A DNA stretch of 64,000 bases from VRUE01 sp963703895 (GTDB taxonomy: Bacteria; Actinomycetota; Thermoleophilia; Solirubrobacterales; 70-9), in NCBI GenBank assembly GCA_963703895.1, contig CAVPFX010000001.1:186001-250000 (forward strand), written 5' to 3'. The notes below the pieces were generated by a model. The model did no database searches, was not told the origin of the DNA, and saw only the letters and a list, made by a program, of their open reading frames with translations. The position numbers and the translations under genes are program-made. Of this stretch, positions 24,595 through 33,549 are shown piece after piece; positions within the stretch are counted from its first letter, which is position 1; each line of letters starts with the position of its first letter.

Positions 24595-26160
24595 GTGACG
24601 CTCGCCCTAACCGCCACCGAGATCCAGGAATTCGCCTTCGACTGGTACCCGGTCTTCGGCGTCGTCTTCATGGCGATGCTGCTCTTCGTCTTCTTCAAGT
24701 TGATGCGGACGACGATGGGCACGACCAAGCCGGAGACGGTGAAGGCGAGCAAGACGGCGCCGGTGCTCTGGGACGACGTGCAGGGCGTCGACGCCGCCAA
24801 GGACGAGCTGATGGACGTCGCCGAGTGGCTGCGCGACCCCAAGCGCTTCGCCGCGCTCGGGGCCCAGCCGCCGCGCGGGGTGCTGCTCTTCGGTCCCCCC
24901 GGGACCGGCAAGACGATGCTGGCGCGGGCCGTCGCCGCGCAGGCCGGCGTCGACTTCTTCGCCGCCTCGGGCTCGAGCTTCGTAGAGATGTTTGTAGGGA
25001 GGGGTGCCGCCCGCATCCGGCGGCTGTTCAAGGAGGCGCGCAAGTCAGGGCGCGCCGTGATCTTCATCGACGAGCTCGACGCTGTCGGTGGAGCACGTAG
25101 TGGTGGAGGCGGCGATGGTGGCTCTAGTGAGCGCGAGCAGGCGCTCAATCAGCTGCTGGTCGAGCTCGACGGATTCGAGCGCGATCCCGGCACGGTGATC
25201 GTCATCGCCGCCTCCAACTACGTCGACAAGCTCGACAAGGCGCTCTTGCGACCGGGCCGCTTCGATCGCCAGGTGCTGGTCTCACCGCCGGACCGCGACG
25301 GGCGCGAGGCGATCCTGCGCACCCACGCCAAGGGCAAGCCGCTCGCCGACGACCTCGACCTCACCGACGTCGCCCGCAAGACGACCGGGATGACCGGCGC
25401 CCAGCTCGCCAACTCGCTCAACGAGGCGGCGATCATCGCCGGTCGCGCTGGGCGCAAGGCGACGGCGCGCGAGGACCTCGACGAGGCGCTGCTGCGCCAG
25501 TCGGTCGGCTCCCAGCAGGCGCGACGGTTGAACCAGAAGGAGCGCCGCATCGTCGCCTACCACGAGGCCGGCCACGCGCTCTGTCGGCGGTTGCTCGGCC
25601 TCGACCCGCCGGAGATCCTCAGCATCGTCCCCCGCGGGCCGGCGCTCGGCTTCGTCGGCCACTCGCCGGAGGAGGACACCTACCTGAAGTCGCGCGACGA
25701 GCTGCTCGACGAGGTCGTCACCCTGCTCGGCGGTCGCGCCGCCGAGGAAGAGGTCTTCGCCAACTCCTACTCGGGCGCCGTCGACGACCTCGCCCGCGTG
25801 CACGCCGTCTGCAAGCAGATGGCGGCTGAATTCGGCATGGGCGTGGCGATCGACGCTGACGGGGCGCCGCCAATCGCGCTGCCGACCGGCGACTACGCAG
25901 TCTCCGACCAGACCCGGCGGGACGTCGATCGCGCCGCGATGACCCTCGCGCGCGAAGCGCACCGGCGCGCCCGCACCCTGCTGGCCAGCAACCGCGAATG
26001 CCTCGACAACCTCGCCGCCAACGCGCTCGAGCGCGAGACCCTCACCCGCGAGGACCTCGACGAGATCTTCGCCGCCCACGAGCTGCACACCCCGTCGCGC
26101 TCGGGCATGCTCGAGCATGCCGTGGCCGCGCTTTCCTCGGAGGCCCCGGAGCCGAAGTAG
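24595..26160 (+). CDS. FtsH-like AAA+ membrane metalloprotease with short N-terminus
   Basis: A 521-aa AAA+ ATPase-peptidase fusion. One hydrophobic helix (about 18-36) precedes the AAA domain: Walker A GPPGTGKT (100-107), Walker B FIDELDA (157-163), SRH LLRPGRFDR. The M41 peptidase domain has HEAGH (323-327) and later GAVDDLARV, the region of the third zinc ligand. Standard FtsH has two transmembrane helices around a periplasmic domain; here that domain is missing. GTG 24595 is chosen because upstream codons overlap the FHA gene and AAGG lies 7 nt before it. It is probably a specialised quality-control protease rather than the housekeeping FtsH. Confidence 0.85.
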   Translation: MTLALTATEIQEFAFDWYPVFGVVFMAMLLFVFFKLMRTTMGTTKPETVKASKTAPVLWDDVQGVDAAKDELMDVAEWLRDPKRFAALGAQPPRGVLLFGPPGTGKTMLARAVAAQAGVDFFAASGSSFVEMFVGRGAARIRRLFKEARKSGRAVIFIDELDAVGGARSGGGGDGGSSEREQALNQLLVELDGFERDPGTVIVIAASNYVDKLDKALLRPGRFDRQVLVSPPDRDGREAILRTHAKGKPLADDLDLTDVARKTTGMTGAQLANSLNEAAIIAGRAGRKATAREDLDEALLRQSVGSQQARRLNQKERRIVAYHEAGHALCRRLLGLDPPEILSIVPRGPALGFVGHSPEEDTYLKSRDELLDEVVTLLGGRAAEEEVFANSYSGAVDDLARVHAVCKQMAAEFGMGVAIDADGAPPIALPTGDYAVSDQTRRDVDRAAMTLAREAHRRARTLLASNRECLDNLAANALERETLTREDLDEIFAAHELHTPSRSGMLEHAVAALSSEAPEPK

Positions 26161-26174
26161 CATCTGGGGCACCG

Positions 26175-27065
26175 ATGGCGCTCCCGACAGACCCCGATTC
26201 CCCCTACTTCCCACCGGGCCGCTCGGTCGCGCGGATGGTCCACGGCGAGCGCTCGGTCGGCCTGCTCTACGGCCAGCGGGCGCTGCTGATCGGCGCGCTC
26301 GAGCCGCTCACCTACACCGGCACGATGATGAGCACCCGCTCTGAGAACCGCCCCTTCCAGCGCCTCGCCCGCACCGCCAAGATCCAGGAGACGATCCTGC
26401 TCGGCACCCGCGAGGAAGCCGACAAGGCCCTGGCCGTCGTCCATCGCCTGCATGAGCGGGTCAAAGGCACGCTGCCCGAAGCCGCCGGCGTCCACCCCGC
26501 CGGCGCCGCCTACTCTGCCTTCGATCCCGAGCTGATGCTGTGGACGCTGGCGGTAATCGCCGACTCTGGCCGGGCGATGTACGAAACGATGGTGCGGCCA
26601 CTGAGCGAAGGCGAGCGCGAGGACCTCTGGCAGGACTACGTCCGCTTCGGCGAGCTCTTCGGACTGCCTCGCAACGACGTTCCCGGCAGCTTCCGCGAGT
26701 TCAGCGCCTGGTGGGAGGAACGCCTCACCTCACCGGACCTACAGGCGACCGCGCACGGGCTCGAGATGGCGCCGCTGGTCGCCTTCGAGCAGCCGGTGCC
26801 GCGGGCGGCGCGCGGCAACATCGTCGCCCAGAACCACATCATCAAGGGCACCCTGCCACCGCGCGTGCGCGAGATCTTTGGCATCCGCTGGAGCGCTGCC
26901 CACGAGCGGGGATTCCGGACGATGACCGCCGCCCATCGCCGTGCTCGCCATTTCTTCCCGCGCAAAATGCGCCGCGGCCGCAACGACGTCTTCTTCGACG
27001 TGGTCAGCAAGACCGAGCACCAGCGCGGCGGCACCAGGACCCCGCAGCTCCACGCCAGCGCCTGA
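26175..27065 (+). CDS. Oxygenase MpaB/Lcp-like (DUF2236) protein
   Basis: A 296-aa protein of the DUF2236 group, which includes latex-clearing protein and MpaB oxygenases. Visible features are an N-terminal RMVHGERSVGLLYGQRALL helix, TMMSTRSENRPFQRLARTAK, VHRLHERVKG, a LMLWTLAVIADSG helix and a FGLPRNDVPGSFREF segment. The family binds haem or a related metal centre through conserved His/Arg residues, but the exact substrate here is unknown. It starts 14 bp after the protease stop. Confidence 0.7.
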   Translation: MALPTDPDSPYFPPGRSVARMVHGERSVGLLYGQRALLIGALEPLTYTGTMMSTRSENRPFQRLARTAKIQETILLGTREEADKALAVVHRLHERVKGTLPEAAGVHPAGAAYSAFDPELMLWTLAVIADSGRAMYETMVRPLSEGEREDLWQDYVRFGELFGLPRNDVPGSFREFSAWWEERLTSPDLQATAHGLEMAPLVAFEQPVPRAARGNIVAQNHIIKGTLPPRVREIFGIRWSAAHERGFRTMTAAHRRARHFFPRKMRRGRNDVFFDVVSKTEHQRGGTRTPQLHASA

Positions 27066-27110
27066 GCCGATGCGGCGGCCACCGGGCCAGCCGATGCGAG
27101 GCAGACCGGA

Positions 27111-27392
27111 GTGACCGATCCCGCCCGCTGGTGGTCGATGCGCCGCGCCCAGAACCTGAAGCCGGCGACCTACCGTTGCCCGTTCTGCGGCGAGCTCCTG
27201 CCGGCGCTCAGCGAGCATGTCCTGATCGCCCCCGAGGACGACCGCAGCCGCCGGCGCCACGCCCACACCGAGTGCGTGCTGCGCCAACGGCGGGCGGGCA
27301 AGCTGCCCAGCGAGGAAGAGTGGCGGCGCACGCAACTGCGGCAACCATCGCTCTGGCGACGCCTGCGCGCCAGGCTGTCCTCAGCAGACTAG
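27111..27392 (+). CDS. Small putative zinc-ribbon protein
   Basis: A 93-residue basic protein. CPFC (residues 23-26) followed by a histidine-rich RRRHAHTEC near residues 48-55 forms a CXXC...HXHXXC pattern that could hold one zinc. The C-terminus is arginine-rich. GTG start with CGGAG close upstream. It follows the MpaB-like gene by 45 bp on the same strand. No named family was recognised. Confidence 0.55.
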   Translation: MTDPARWWSMRRAQNLKPATYRCPFCGELLPALSEHVLIAPEDDRSRRRHAHTECVLRQRRAGKLPSEEEWRRTQLRQPSLWRRLRARLSSAD

Positions 27393-27395
27393 GGA

Positions 27396-28196
27396 CTAAG
27401 TGCCGGGGATCGCCTTGCAGGGCCGGAAGAAGGTGCCCGAGAGGCGAGTGCCGTCCTTGAAGACGAACTTGCCGCGCGCCTGAAGGCGGCCGATTTCGCA
27501 GCGGGCGTTGACGTAGCTGTGCAGCTTGCCCTTGACCCTCGTTTTGCGATCGACCGTGAGGCGCCCGGAGATCGGGTGGCCGTAGCCGCCGGCGATCTTC
27601 GGGATTTTCGCTTTGACTCGGTAGCCGTAGATGCCGTTGTGGATCTTTTCGATCACGACGGGGACGATGAAGGTGGTGGCGACGGGGACCGTTGTGTAGG
27701 CATGAAAAAGGAGGGTGTCGTTGCCGTTCTTCTTCGGGCCGTTGAAGGCCGTGATCGGCGAGGAGACGGGGATGTAGCTCTGTTCCGGGAATGCCACGGT
27801 CGCCCGCCCGAAGCCCTTGCCGACGATCGCGTTGGGGCACTGCTTACGGGCAGCCGGCACATCGGTGGCCTGCAGTTTGCCCGCCGTGCAGACTTCGATC
27901 CCGGTCGTGTCGACGTGACCGTGTTTGTCGAATTCGAATTCGAGCGTGTCCAAGATCGCCGGCAGTTCGCCGGATACCGTCGAGACTGTGCCGCCGCCGT
28001 AGATCTTGATCGGCGCGTCGCGGTGCTTCGGCAGCGTTTCCGGCTTGAAGCCGCCGCGACCGACGATCAGAAGATCGCCGGCCCGCAGTTCCACCTTTTC
28101 GATGTCACGCACCGCGCCTGCCGTGGCGGCAAGGGCAAAGGCCGCCAGGACGAGCAAGCCGATGGCGACAAGCTTCCCCTTGCGACCCTTTGCCAT
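27396..28196 (-). CDS. Secreted beta-rich protein, tandem paralogue 1
   Basis: A 266-aa exported protein with an N-terminal signal peptide (GRKGKLVAIGLLVLAAFALA). It shares long blocks with its upstream neighbour: FDKHG, DTTG, GKLQATDV, FNGPKK, FIVPVVIEKIH, IPKIAGGYGHPI, SYVNARCE. Cysteines at VCTAG, KQCPN, ARCEI and RPCKA suggest two disulphides. The function is unknown; duplicated secreted proteins of this kind suggest a surface or matrix role, which is inference only. Confidence 0.7.
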   Translation of the reverse strand: MAKGRKGKLVAIGLLVLAAFALAATAGAVRDIEKVELRAGDLLIVGRGGFKPETLPKHRDAPIKIYGGGTVSTVSGELPAILDTLEFEFDKHGHVDTTGIEVCTAGKLQATDVPAARKQCPNAIVGKGFGRATVAFPEQSYIPVSSPITAFNGPKKNGNDTLLFHAYTTVPVATTFIVPVVIEKIHNGIYGYRVKAKIPKIAGGYGHPISGRLTVDRKTRVKGKLHSYVNARCEIGRLQARGKFVFKDGTRLSGTFFRPCKAIPGT

Positions 28197-28214
28197 GACG
28201 GTCAGCCCAACTTC

Positions 28215-29021
28215 CTAGCCGCGCACCTTGCAGGGCAGGATGAAGTTGGCTTTGAACACGCTGTCCTTCGCTTCGGCCTGTTCCTGAGTTTCTTCGGGGC
28301 CACCTTTGAAGGTGAATTCGCCGTGGACCAGGAAGTGGCCGGTTTCACAGCGGGCGTTGATGTAGCTGTGTTTCTTGCCCTTGAAGGTCCATTTCTGACC
28401 GACTTTGGCTTCGCCGGCGATCGGGTGGCCGTAGCCGCCGGCGATCTTCGGGATTTTCACGTTGACGCGATAGCCGAGCACGCCGCGGTGGATTTTTTCG
28501 ATCACGATCGGGACGATGAAGGTCGTCGGCCCCGGGTAGTCGAGGTGGGCGTGGGCGATGATCGTGTCGTCGGCGCCCTTCTTGGGACCGTTGAAGAGGG
28601 TGATCGGCGAGCCGACCTTGATCGGCGCCTGTTCGGGGAACTTGACGACAGCGCTGCCGAAGCCGGTGCCGACGATCGCCGGTCCGCAGGCTTTGCGCGC
28701 GGTCGCCACGTCGGTGGCGACGAGTTTGCCTTTGGTGCAAACGGCAAGGCCCGTCGTGTCAAGCGCGCCGTGCTTGTCGAATTCGAGCACGAATTTGTCG
28801 AGGATCGGCGGCAGTTCGCCAGTCTTGGTCGAGAGGCTGCCCCCGCCGTGGGTCGTTATCGGCGCGTTCACGTGCCTCGGCAGAGCCTTGGGCGCGAAAT
28901 CGCCTTCGGCATCGAGCACGAGGTTGCCGATCACGAGGTGGACTTTGAACGCATTGGCCGTCGCGGCGACGACGAGCATCCCCAGCACCAGCGTCACTAC
29001 AACAGCGATCCTCTTCTTCAT
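28215..29021 (-). CDS. Secreted beta-rich protein, tandem paralogue 2
   Basis: A 268-aa paralogue of the next gene, 18 bp upstream of it. A signal peptide (KKRIAVVVTLVLGMLVVAATANA) precedes the same blocks: FDKHG, DTTGL, GKLVATDV, FNGPKKG, FIVPIVIEKIH, IPKIAGGYGHPI, SYINARCE, and ILPCKV at the end. It carries a short acidic insertion (EETQEQAEAKD) near the C-terminus that the sister lacks. Function unknown. Confidence 0.7.
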   Translation of the reverse strand: MKKRIAVVVTLVLGMLVVAATANAFKVHLVIGNLVLDAEGDFAPKALPRHVNAPITTHGGGSLSTKTGELPPILDKFVLEFDKHGALDTTGLAVCTKGKLVATDVATARKACGPAIVGTGFGSAVVKFPEQAPIKVGSPITLFNGPKKGADDTIIAHAHLDYPGPTTFIVPIVIEKIHRGVLGYRVNVKIPKIAGGYGHPIAGEAKVGQKWTFKGKKHSYINARCETGHFLVHGEFTFKGGPEETQEQAEAKDSVFKANFILPCKVRG

Positions 29022-29266
29022 AGAACTTCCCCTCCCGTTGTCCCGCGAGAAAATTTAGCGAACCTTGTCATGGATCCATGTTAAGGACGCCGACGATCGG
29101 CAGGACGCCGCAGCACGACTTACCGCCCCGATGGCTTCGCCCGTAGCCCCACATCACGTTACAAGTAAAACAGGAACCGGCTGCGAGTCTCGCAATAGTC
29201 GATGGCCTTCTGAGGAATGTCTCGCGTGGCGGTAGAGCGGGGTCGGCCCAATCACCGGTCAAGGTT

Positions 29267-31300
29267 GTGGCTCCAGGTTCCGATTGTTGGGGAGTGATAG
29301 CTGAACTGAGCGAGCGCAAGCGAAGGACCGTCCTTGTCGGCGGCCTTCTCGCCCTGTGCCTTCTCACCGCCTTCACCGCGCACGTCGCGGTCGGGTTTGG
29401 CGGCCCTGGCACCGATGCGCTCTTCAACACCTGGATCTACAGCGCCCTGATGCTGACAAGCGCCGCCGCCTGTCTGCTGCGGGCCGCACTAGTCCGTCGC
29501 GAGCGGGCTGCCTGGGCGCTGCTCGGCGTCGGCTTGCTGCTCTACACCGGCGGAGAAATCTATTACGCGGCGATATTGGCCGGGAAGGCGACGGTGCCGA
29601 TCCCCTCGCCCGCCGATGGTGGCTACCTCGCCTTTTATCCGCTCGCCTACGCAGCGCTGATCGCCCTTCTGCGGGCGAGGATCGGGACCTTCCCGGTCGC
29701 GCGGTGGTTGGACGGTGCGATCGTCGGCTCCGCCGTCGCGGCGCTGGCGGCGGCGCTCGCGCTCGGGCCGATCGTCGATGCCTCAAACGAAGGCCAGACG
29801 CTCGCGGTGGCAACCAACCTCGCCTACCCGATCGCCGACCTGACCCTGTTGACGATGGTGGCAACGGCCGCCTCGTTCACCGGCTGGCGGCCTGGACGCA
29901 GCTGGGCGGTCCTCGGTGTCGGCCTCCTGCTGCTCGCCGTCTCCGACGGCGTCTATCTACTGCAGGCCGCCAAGGGGGCCTACGTCGAAGGGACGATTCT
30001 TGACGCTGGCTGGCCGTGCGGTGTGCTGCTGGTGGCCTGCGCGGCGTGGATCGAGCCGGGAACCACCGAGGCACTGCGATCTCGGGCGGTGCGGATCATC
30101 GCGATACCGGCCGCGGCGGCCCTGGTCGCGATCGGCATTCAGGCAGCCGAACGATTCGCCACAGCCCCTACTGCCGCAGCGGTCATCTCCCTGCTCACCC
30201 TGATCGCGGTCGTCGTGCGACTGGTCCTCTCGTTGCGTGAGAGCCAGGGGGAAGCCCGCACGAAGGCACGTGAATCGCGCACCGACGAGCTGACCGAACT
30301 GCCCAACCGCAGGGCGCTGATGACGGACCTGGAGGGCGCTATCACCCGGCCGGCCCCCGCCGGGTCCCTTCGGCTCCTCGCGCTGTTCGACCTCGACGGC
30401 TTCAAGCTCTACAACGACACCTTCGGTCACCCGGCTGGAGACGCCCTGCTGGCGCGACTGGGCGGACGACTGGAGCGCTTCGCCTCCTCGAAAGGCCGCG
30501 CCTACCGGCTGGGTGGCGATGAGTTCTGCCTTCTAGTCGAGTGCACGGCGGCGGAGGTCGACGCGATCGTCGCCGGCGCCTCCGCGGCGCTCTCTGAGGG
30601 CGGCGAGGGCTTCGCGATCGGCGCCTCGCAGGGCAACGTCCTGTTGCCGAGCGAGGCCACCTCGGTCAAAGAGGCGATGCAGCTTGCCGACCGGCGGATG
30701 TACGCGAACAAGGCCAGCGAGCGGACCTCGGCCGGCTCGCAGTCGCGCGATGTGCTGCTGACGGCGCTACGCGAGCGCCAACCGGAGCTGGCCGAGCAAG
30801 CGGTTGATATTGCCGAGCTGGCACTGGCAGTCGCCGAGGAGCTGGGAATGGAGGCCGAGCAACGCGACGAGACCTACCGCGCAGCGCAGCTGCACGAGAC
30901 AGGGAAGATGGCGATTCCCGACGCGATCTTGAACAAGCCTGGCCCGCTCGAGGAGTCCGAGTGGGAGTTCGTCCGCCAGCACACCCTGATCGGCGAGCGG
31001 ATCATCGCCTCGGCGGCGGCGCTCGTGCCGGTGGCGCGTCTGGTTCGCTCAAGTGGCGAGCGCTGGGATGGCAGTGGCTACCCCGACTCCCTGCGCGGCG
31101 AGCAGATTCCTCTTGGCGCGCGGGTGGTCGCCGTTTGCGATGCCTACGCGGCGATGGTCTCAGAGCGCCCCTATAGCGTCGCGATGCGTCCCTCGCGAGC
31201 ACTCGAAGAGCTACGCCACAGCGCCGGCTCGCAGTTTGACCCCAAGGTCGTTGCGGCCTTCGAGCAGGTAGCCGCACAGCGCCGCCTTCTCATTGGCTAG
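29267..31300 (+). CDS. Membrane GGDEF protein with degenerate HD-GYP domain
   Basis: A c-di-GMP-related membrane protein of 677 aa (GTG 29294 would give 668). The N-terminal third holds about eight hydrophobic helices. A GGDEF domain follows with an intact RLGGDEF signature around residue 418 and DLDGFKLYNDTFGHPAGD upstream, so diguanylate cyclase activity is plausible. The C-terminal 170 residues match HD-GYP (HETGKMAIPDAIL, ERWDGSGYP), but the HD is HE and the HHE motif before RWDG is SGE, so phosphodiesterase activity is doubtful. Confidence 0.85.
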   Translation: MAPGSDCWGVIAELSERKRRTVLVGGLLALCLLTAFTAHVAVGFGGPGTDALFNTWIYSALMLTSAAACLLRAALVRRERAAWALLGVGLLLYTGGEIYYAAILAGKATVPIPSPADGGYLAFYPLAYAALIALLRARIGTFPVARWLDGAIVGSAVAALAAALALGPIVDASNEGQTLAVATNLAYPIADLTLLTMVATAASFTGWRPGRSWAVLGVGLLLLAVSDGVYLLQAAKGAYVEGTILDAGWPCGVLLVACAAWIEPGTTEALRSRAVRIIAIPAAAALVAIGIQAAERFATAPTAAAVISLLTLIAVVVRLVLSLRESQGEARTKARESRTDELTELPNRRALMTDLEGAITRPAPAGSLRLLALFDLDGFKLYNDTFGHPAGDALLARLGGRLERFASSKGRAYRLGGDEFCLLVECTAAEVDAIVAGASAALSEGGEGFAIGASQGNVLLPSEATSVKEAMQLADRRMYANKASERTSAGSQSRDVLLTALRERQPELAEQAVDIAELALAVAEELGMEAEQRDETYRAAQLHETGKMAIPDAILNKPGPLEESEWEFVRQHTLIGERIIASAAALVPVARLVRSSGERWDGSGYPDSLRGEQIPLGARVVAVCDAYAAMVSERPYSVAMRPSRALEELRHSAGSQFDPKVVAAFEQVAAQRRLLIG

Positions 31301-31335
31301 ACCAAGGCGAGGTCGGCATCGGCTCTCGGTCGGAG

Positions 31336-31352
31336 CCTGCCGCTACGGCAGG
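31336..31352. terminator. Short hairpin after the GGDEF gene
   Basis: CCTGCCG pairs with CGGCAGG across a CTA loop, 36 bp after the stop. The stem is short and lacks a T-tract. Confidence 0.35.
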
Positions 31353-31457
31353 GAGGTGCGGGAAGAGCGTGCTGAAGCCGAGAGGCCAGCGAGACCCAGG
31401 CATCTCGGGCGCCGCCGCAAAATCCCCTGCTTACTCCAGTAGGTTCTTGCAATCCCG

Positions 31458-33089
31458 ATGCTCACGGAAGCACAGAGCGCCTTGGGGAAATTGACGGCGG
31501 TCGAGGAATCGATCGTCCGCTGCTTCGCCGCCGGAAAACCCGCCGAGTTCGAGCCAGGCGAGGATGGGGAGCCAGCGCAGGCTCGTGCCGAGGTGCTGCG
31601 CTGGCTGCTAGCCAACGCCGAGGAGGGCGAAGGATCGCGGGTCGGGGGGCTTCGCGTCAGCGGACTGCAGGTGCCGGATGACGTACTCGACCTCGACGGG
31701 CTCTCGGTCAGTTTCCCGGTCATCCTCGAACGCTGTCAGCTCGGCAGGTTGTTACTCCGCGATGCGCACCTGACCACCCTCAAGCTCACCGGCACGCATT
31801 GCAGGGGCATCTCCGGCGACCGACTCCGCCTTGAGCACGGGCTGCTCCTCGATCGCGGCTTCACGGCGTATGAGGCCACCCGGCTGCCCGCAGTTCGTGT
31901 CGGCGACGATCTCAACTGCCTAGGGGGCCGCTTTGCCGCCGGCAGGGCGGGCAAATCCGCGTTGCTGCTCGACGGCGCTCACGTCGAGGGTCGTCTCTAC
32001 CTCACCGGTGCAAGCGCCGTTCCCGCCCTGGAGGGGCCCGAGGAGGGGCAGGACGCAGACACTCCTCCTATCCGAGCCGGGGGAGTCAGCGCTCAGGGCA
32101 CGCGCATCGGGGGCAACCTGCTCTGCGTAGAAAGCACCTTTACGGCGAGCTCGCGGGAGAAATCCGCCCTGAATCTCGAGTCCTCGATGGTGGACGGAGA
32201 CGGCGTCTTCGTGCGAATGGCGGCGGGTGGTGACGTGAAGATGCGGCAGGCTCGCTTCAGCGGGACGCTGACCTTCCGCGGCGCGAGCTTCGATGGCGTC
32301 TGCGACCTCAGGCGGTCCTCGGTGGGCGGAAGCATCGATTTCGGCAAGTCGAAGAAGGCGCCTGCGAAACTGACCTCCAGGCTGGACCTCGCCGGAGCCG
32401 AGGTGGGCGGACGCCTGCAGTTGGGGAGCGCCGACCTCACAGGTGTCTCCATCGTCGATCTCTCTCGAACCCAGCTCGGATATCTCGACGATAGCCGGGT
32501 GGACTGGCCTCCCGGCGCGACGGTGCGACTGGAGGGATTCAAGCTCGGTGGGATCGCCGTGGACCGTGCCACCGACGGTTGGATAGACAAGCGGCTGGCT
32601 TGGCTGAAAGCCCAGAACGACAGCTGGAGCCCACAGCCATACGGCCAGATCGTCGCGGCGCTGCGGCTGGCCGGCGAAGACGATCCCGCCCGCCGGGTAG
32701 CGATCGGGCTAGAACAGGAGCGCCGCAACAAGGGTGGGCTGAGGTGGATCTCCCAGTTTTGGAACTGGGTGCTCGACAAGACGATCGCCTACGGCTACCG
32801 GCCATACCGGGCATTCATCTGGGCAATCGTCGTCATCGGCGTCTGCGCGGCCGTTTTCGCTGGATGCCTCGGAGCCGTCGAGTTCAGACACAGCGACAAG
32901 CACTCACACCTCTACGCGATCGTCTACTCGATCGACGCCTTCCTGCCGATCGTGGATCTCGGCCAGGCCGACAATCACACCCCCAAGGAGCTGGCGCCTC
33001 ACATCGTGCTCTGGGCCGAGATCTGCCTCGGCTGGCTGCTCACCACGCTAGGCGTCCTCGGCGTCACCGGAATCGTTCGCAAGGAGTAG
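31458..33089 (+). CDS. Large beta-helix-like membrane protein
   Basis: A 543-aa protein. Residues about 60-390 consist of repeated short segments of the type ...LDGAHVEGRLYLTGAS..., ...ARFSGTLTFRGASFDGVCDLRRSSVGG..., ...LDLAGAEVGGRLQLGSADLTG..., resembling right-handed beta-helices of pentapeptide-like proteins. Two C-terminal transmembrane helices follow (about 452-475 and 515-540). Proteins of this build in actinobacteria are often called membrane-associated oxidoreductases, but no cofactor motif is visible here. Function unknown. Confidence 0.7.
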   Translation: MLTEAQSALGKLTAVEESIVRCFAAGKPAEFEPGEDGEPAQARAEVLRWLLANAEEGEGSRVGGLRVSGLQVPDDVLDLDGLSVSFPVILERCQLGRLLLRDAHLTTLKLTGTHCRGISGDRLRLEHGLLLDRGFTAYEATRLPAVRVGDDLNCLGGRFAAGRAGKSALLLDGAHVEGRLYLTGASAVPALEGPEEGQDADTPPIRAGGVSAQGTRIGGNLLCVESTFTASSREKSALNLESSMVDGDGVFVRMAAGGDVKMRQARFSGTLTFRGASFDGVCDLRRSSVGGSIDFGKSKKAPAKLTSRLDLAGAEVGGRLQLGSADLTGVSIVDLSRTQLGYLDDSRVDWPPGATVRLEGFKLGGIAVDRATDGWIDKRLAWLKAQNDSWSPQPYGQIVAALRLAGEDDPARRVAIGLEQERRNKGGLRWISQFWNWVLDKTIAYGYRPYRAFIWAIVVIGVCAAVFAGCLGAVEFRHSDKHSHLYAIVYSIDAFLPIVDLGQADNHTPKELAPHIVLWAEICLGWLLTTLGVLGVTGIVRKE

Positions 33090-33149
33090 GTGAGGCACAC
33101 CCCACGTGGGCAGATCTCACCGCATCCTCGCGGGAGGCGCCTCGAGATA

Positions 33150-33380
33150 ATGTGACCTCCTTGACGAAGGAGTAGCGCTGGCCGAACTGGCGCACCGGCA
33201 CGAAATAGTGGGCCGCGCGGCGTGCAGGCGTTCATCACGTCTACGCCGGGATGGCGATCCCACCCGATCGGTGGGTGGGCGTAGACCTCCTCGATCGGAA
33301 TGTGATCGGACGGGTCGCCGGCACAAACGATCAGGTCGCGCGAAACATTCTCGTGCCTCGGCGGACGTACCGGGTCGTTT
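33150..33380 (-). pseudogene. Decayed gene fragment, unrecognised
   Basis: The 33090-33451 gap holds coding-like remains on the minus strand. One frame gives DLIVCAGDPSDHIPIEEVY then AHPPIGWDRHPGVDVMNA; the next frame, after a shift near 33216-33225, gives AAHYFVPVRQFGQRYSFVKE. The composition is protein-like, but no start codon, ribosome binding site or continuous frame exists. It looks like the 3' part of a lost gene. The family was not recognised. Confidence 0.35.
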
Positions 33381-33451
33381 CTCGGTAATTCGAGGTGTCT
33401 GTGCTCGCAGAATGGGTACCTGTCGAAGACTGACCCGAAAGGAGGCAGATC

Positions 33452-33535
33452 ATGGATTGGATACCGGTCTTGGGGGAGGCTCTTTCCCATTTCTTCCACA
33501 TCGGCCCCGATTTCTTCTCCGGACCTTTGGCCTAA
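33452..33535 (+). CDS. 27-residue peptide with strong ribosome binding site
   Basis: A small ORF of 27 codons. A near-perfect Shine-Dalgarno sequence (GAAAGGAGG) ends 6 nt before the ATG, and a strong hairpin follows 15 nt after the stop, so this looks like a complete monocistronic unit. The peptide begins MDWIPVLGEAL, continues SHFFHIGPDFF and ends SGPLA. It is hydrophobic and amphipathic with two acidic residues before the middle, and could be a membrane-active or regulatory small protein. No homologue is known to me; expression is inferred from the flanking signals. Confidence 0.55.
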   Translation: MDWIPVLGEALSHFFHIGPDFFSGPLA

Positions 33536-33549
33536 GTGAGCCAAAAGTT

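Noticed and set aside
29022..29266. Possible c-di-GMP or other riboswitch upstream of the secreted paralogues and GGDEF gene
   Set aside because: Some stems can be drawn, but none of the conserved core sequences of known riboswitches were found.
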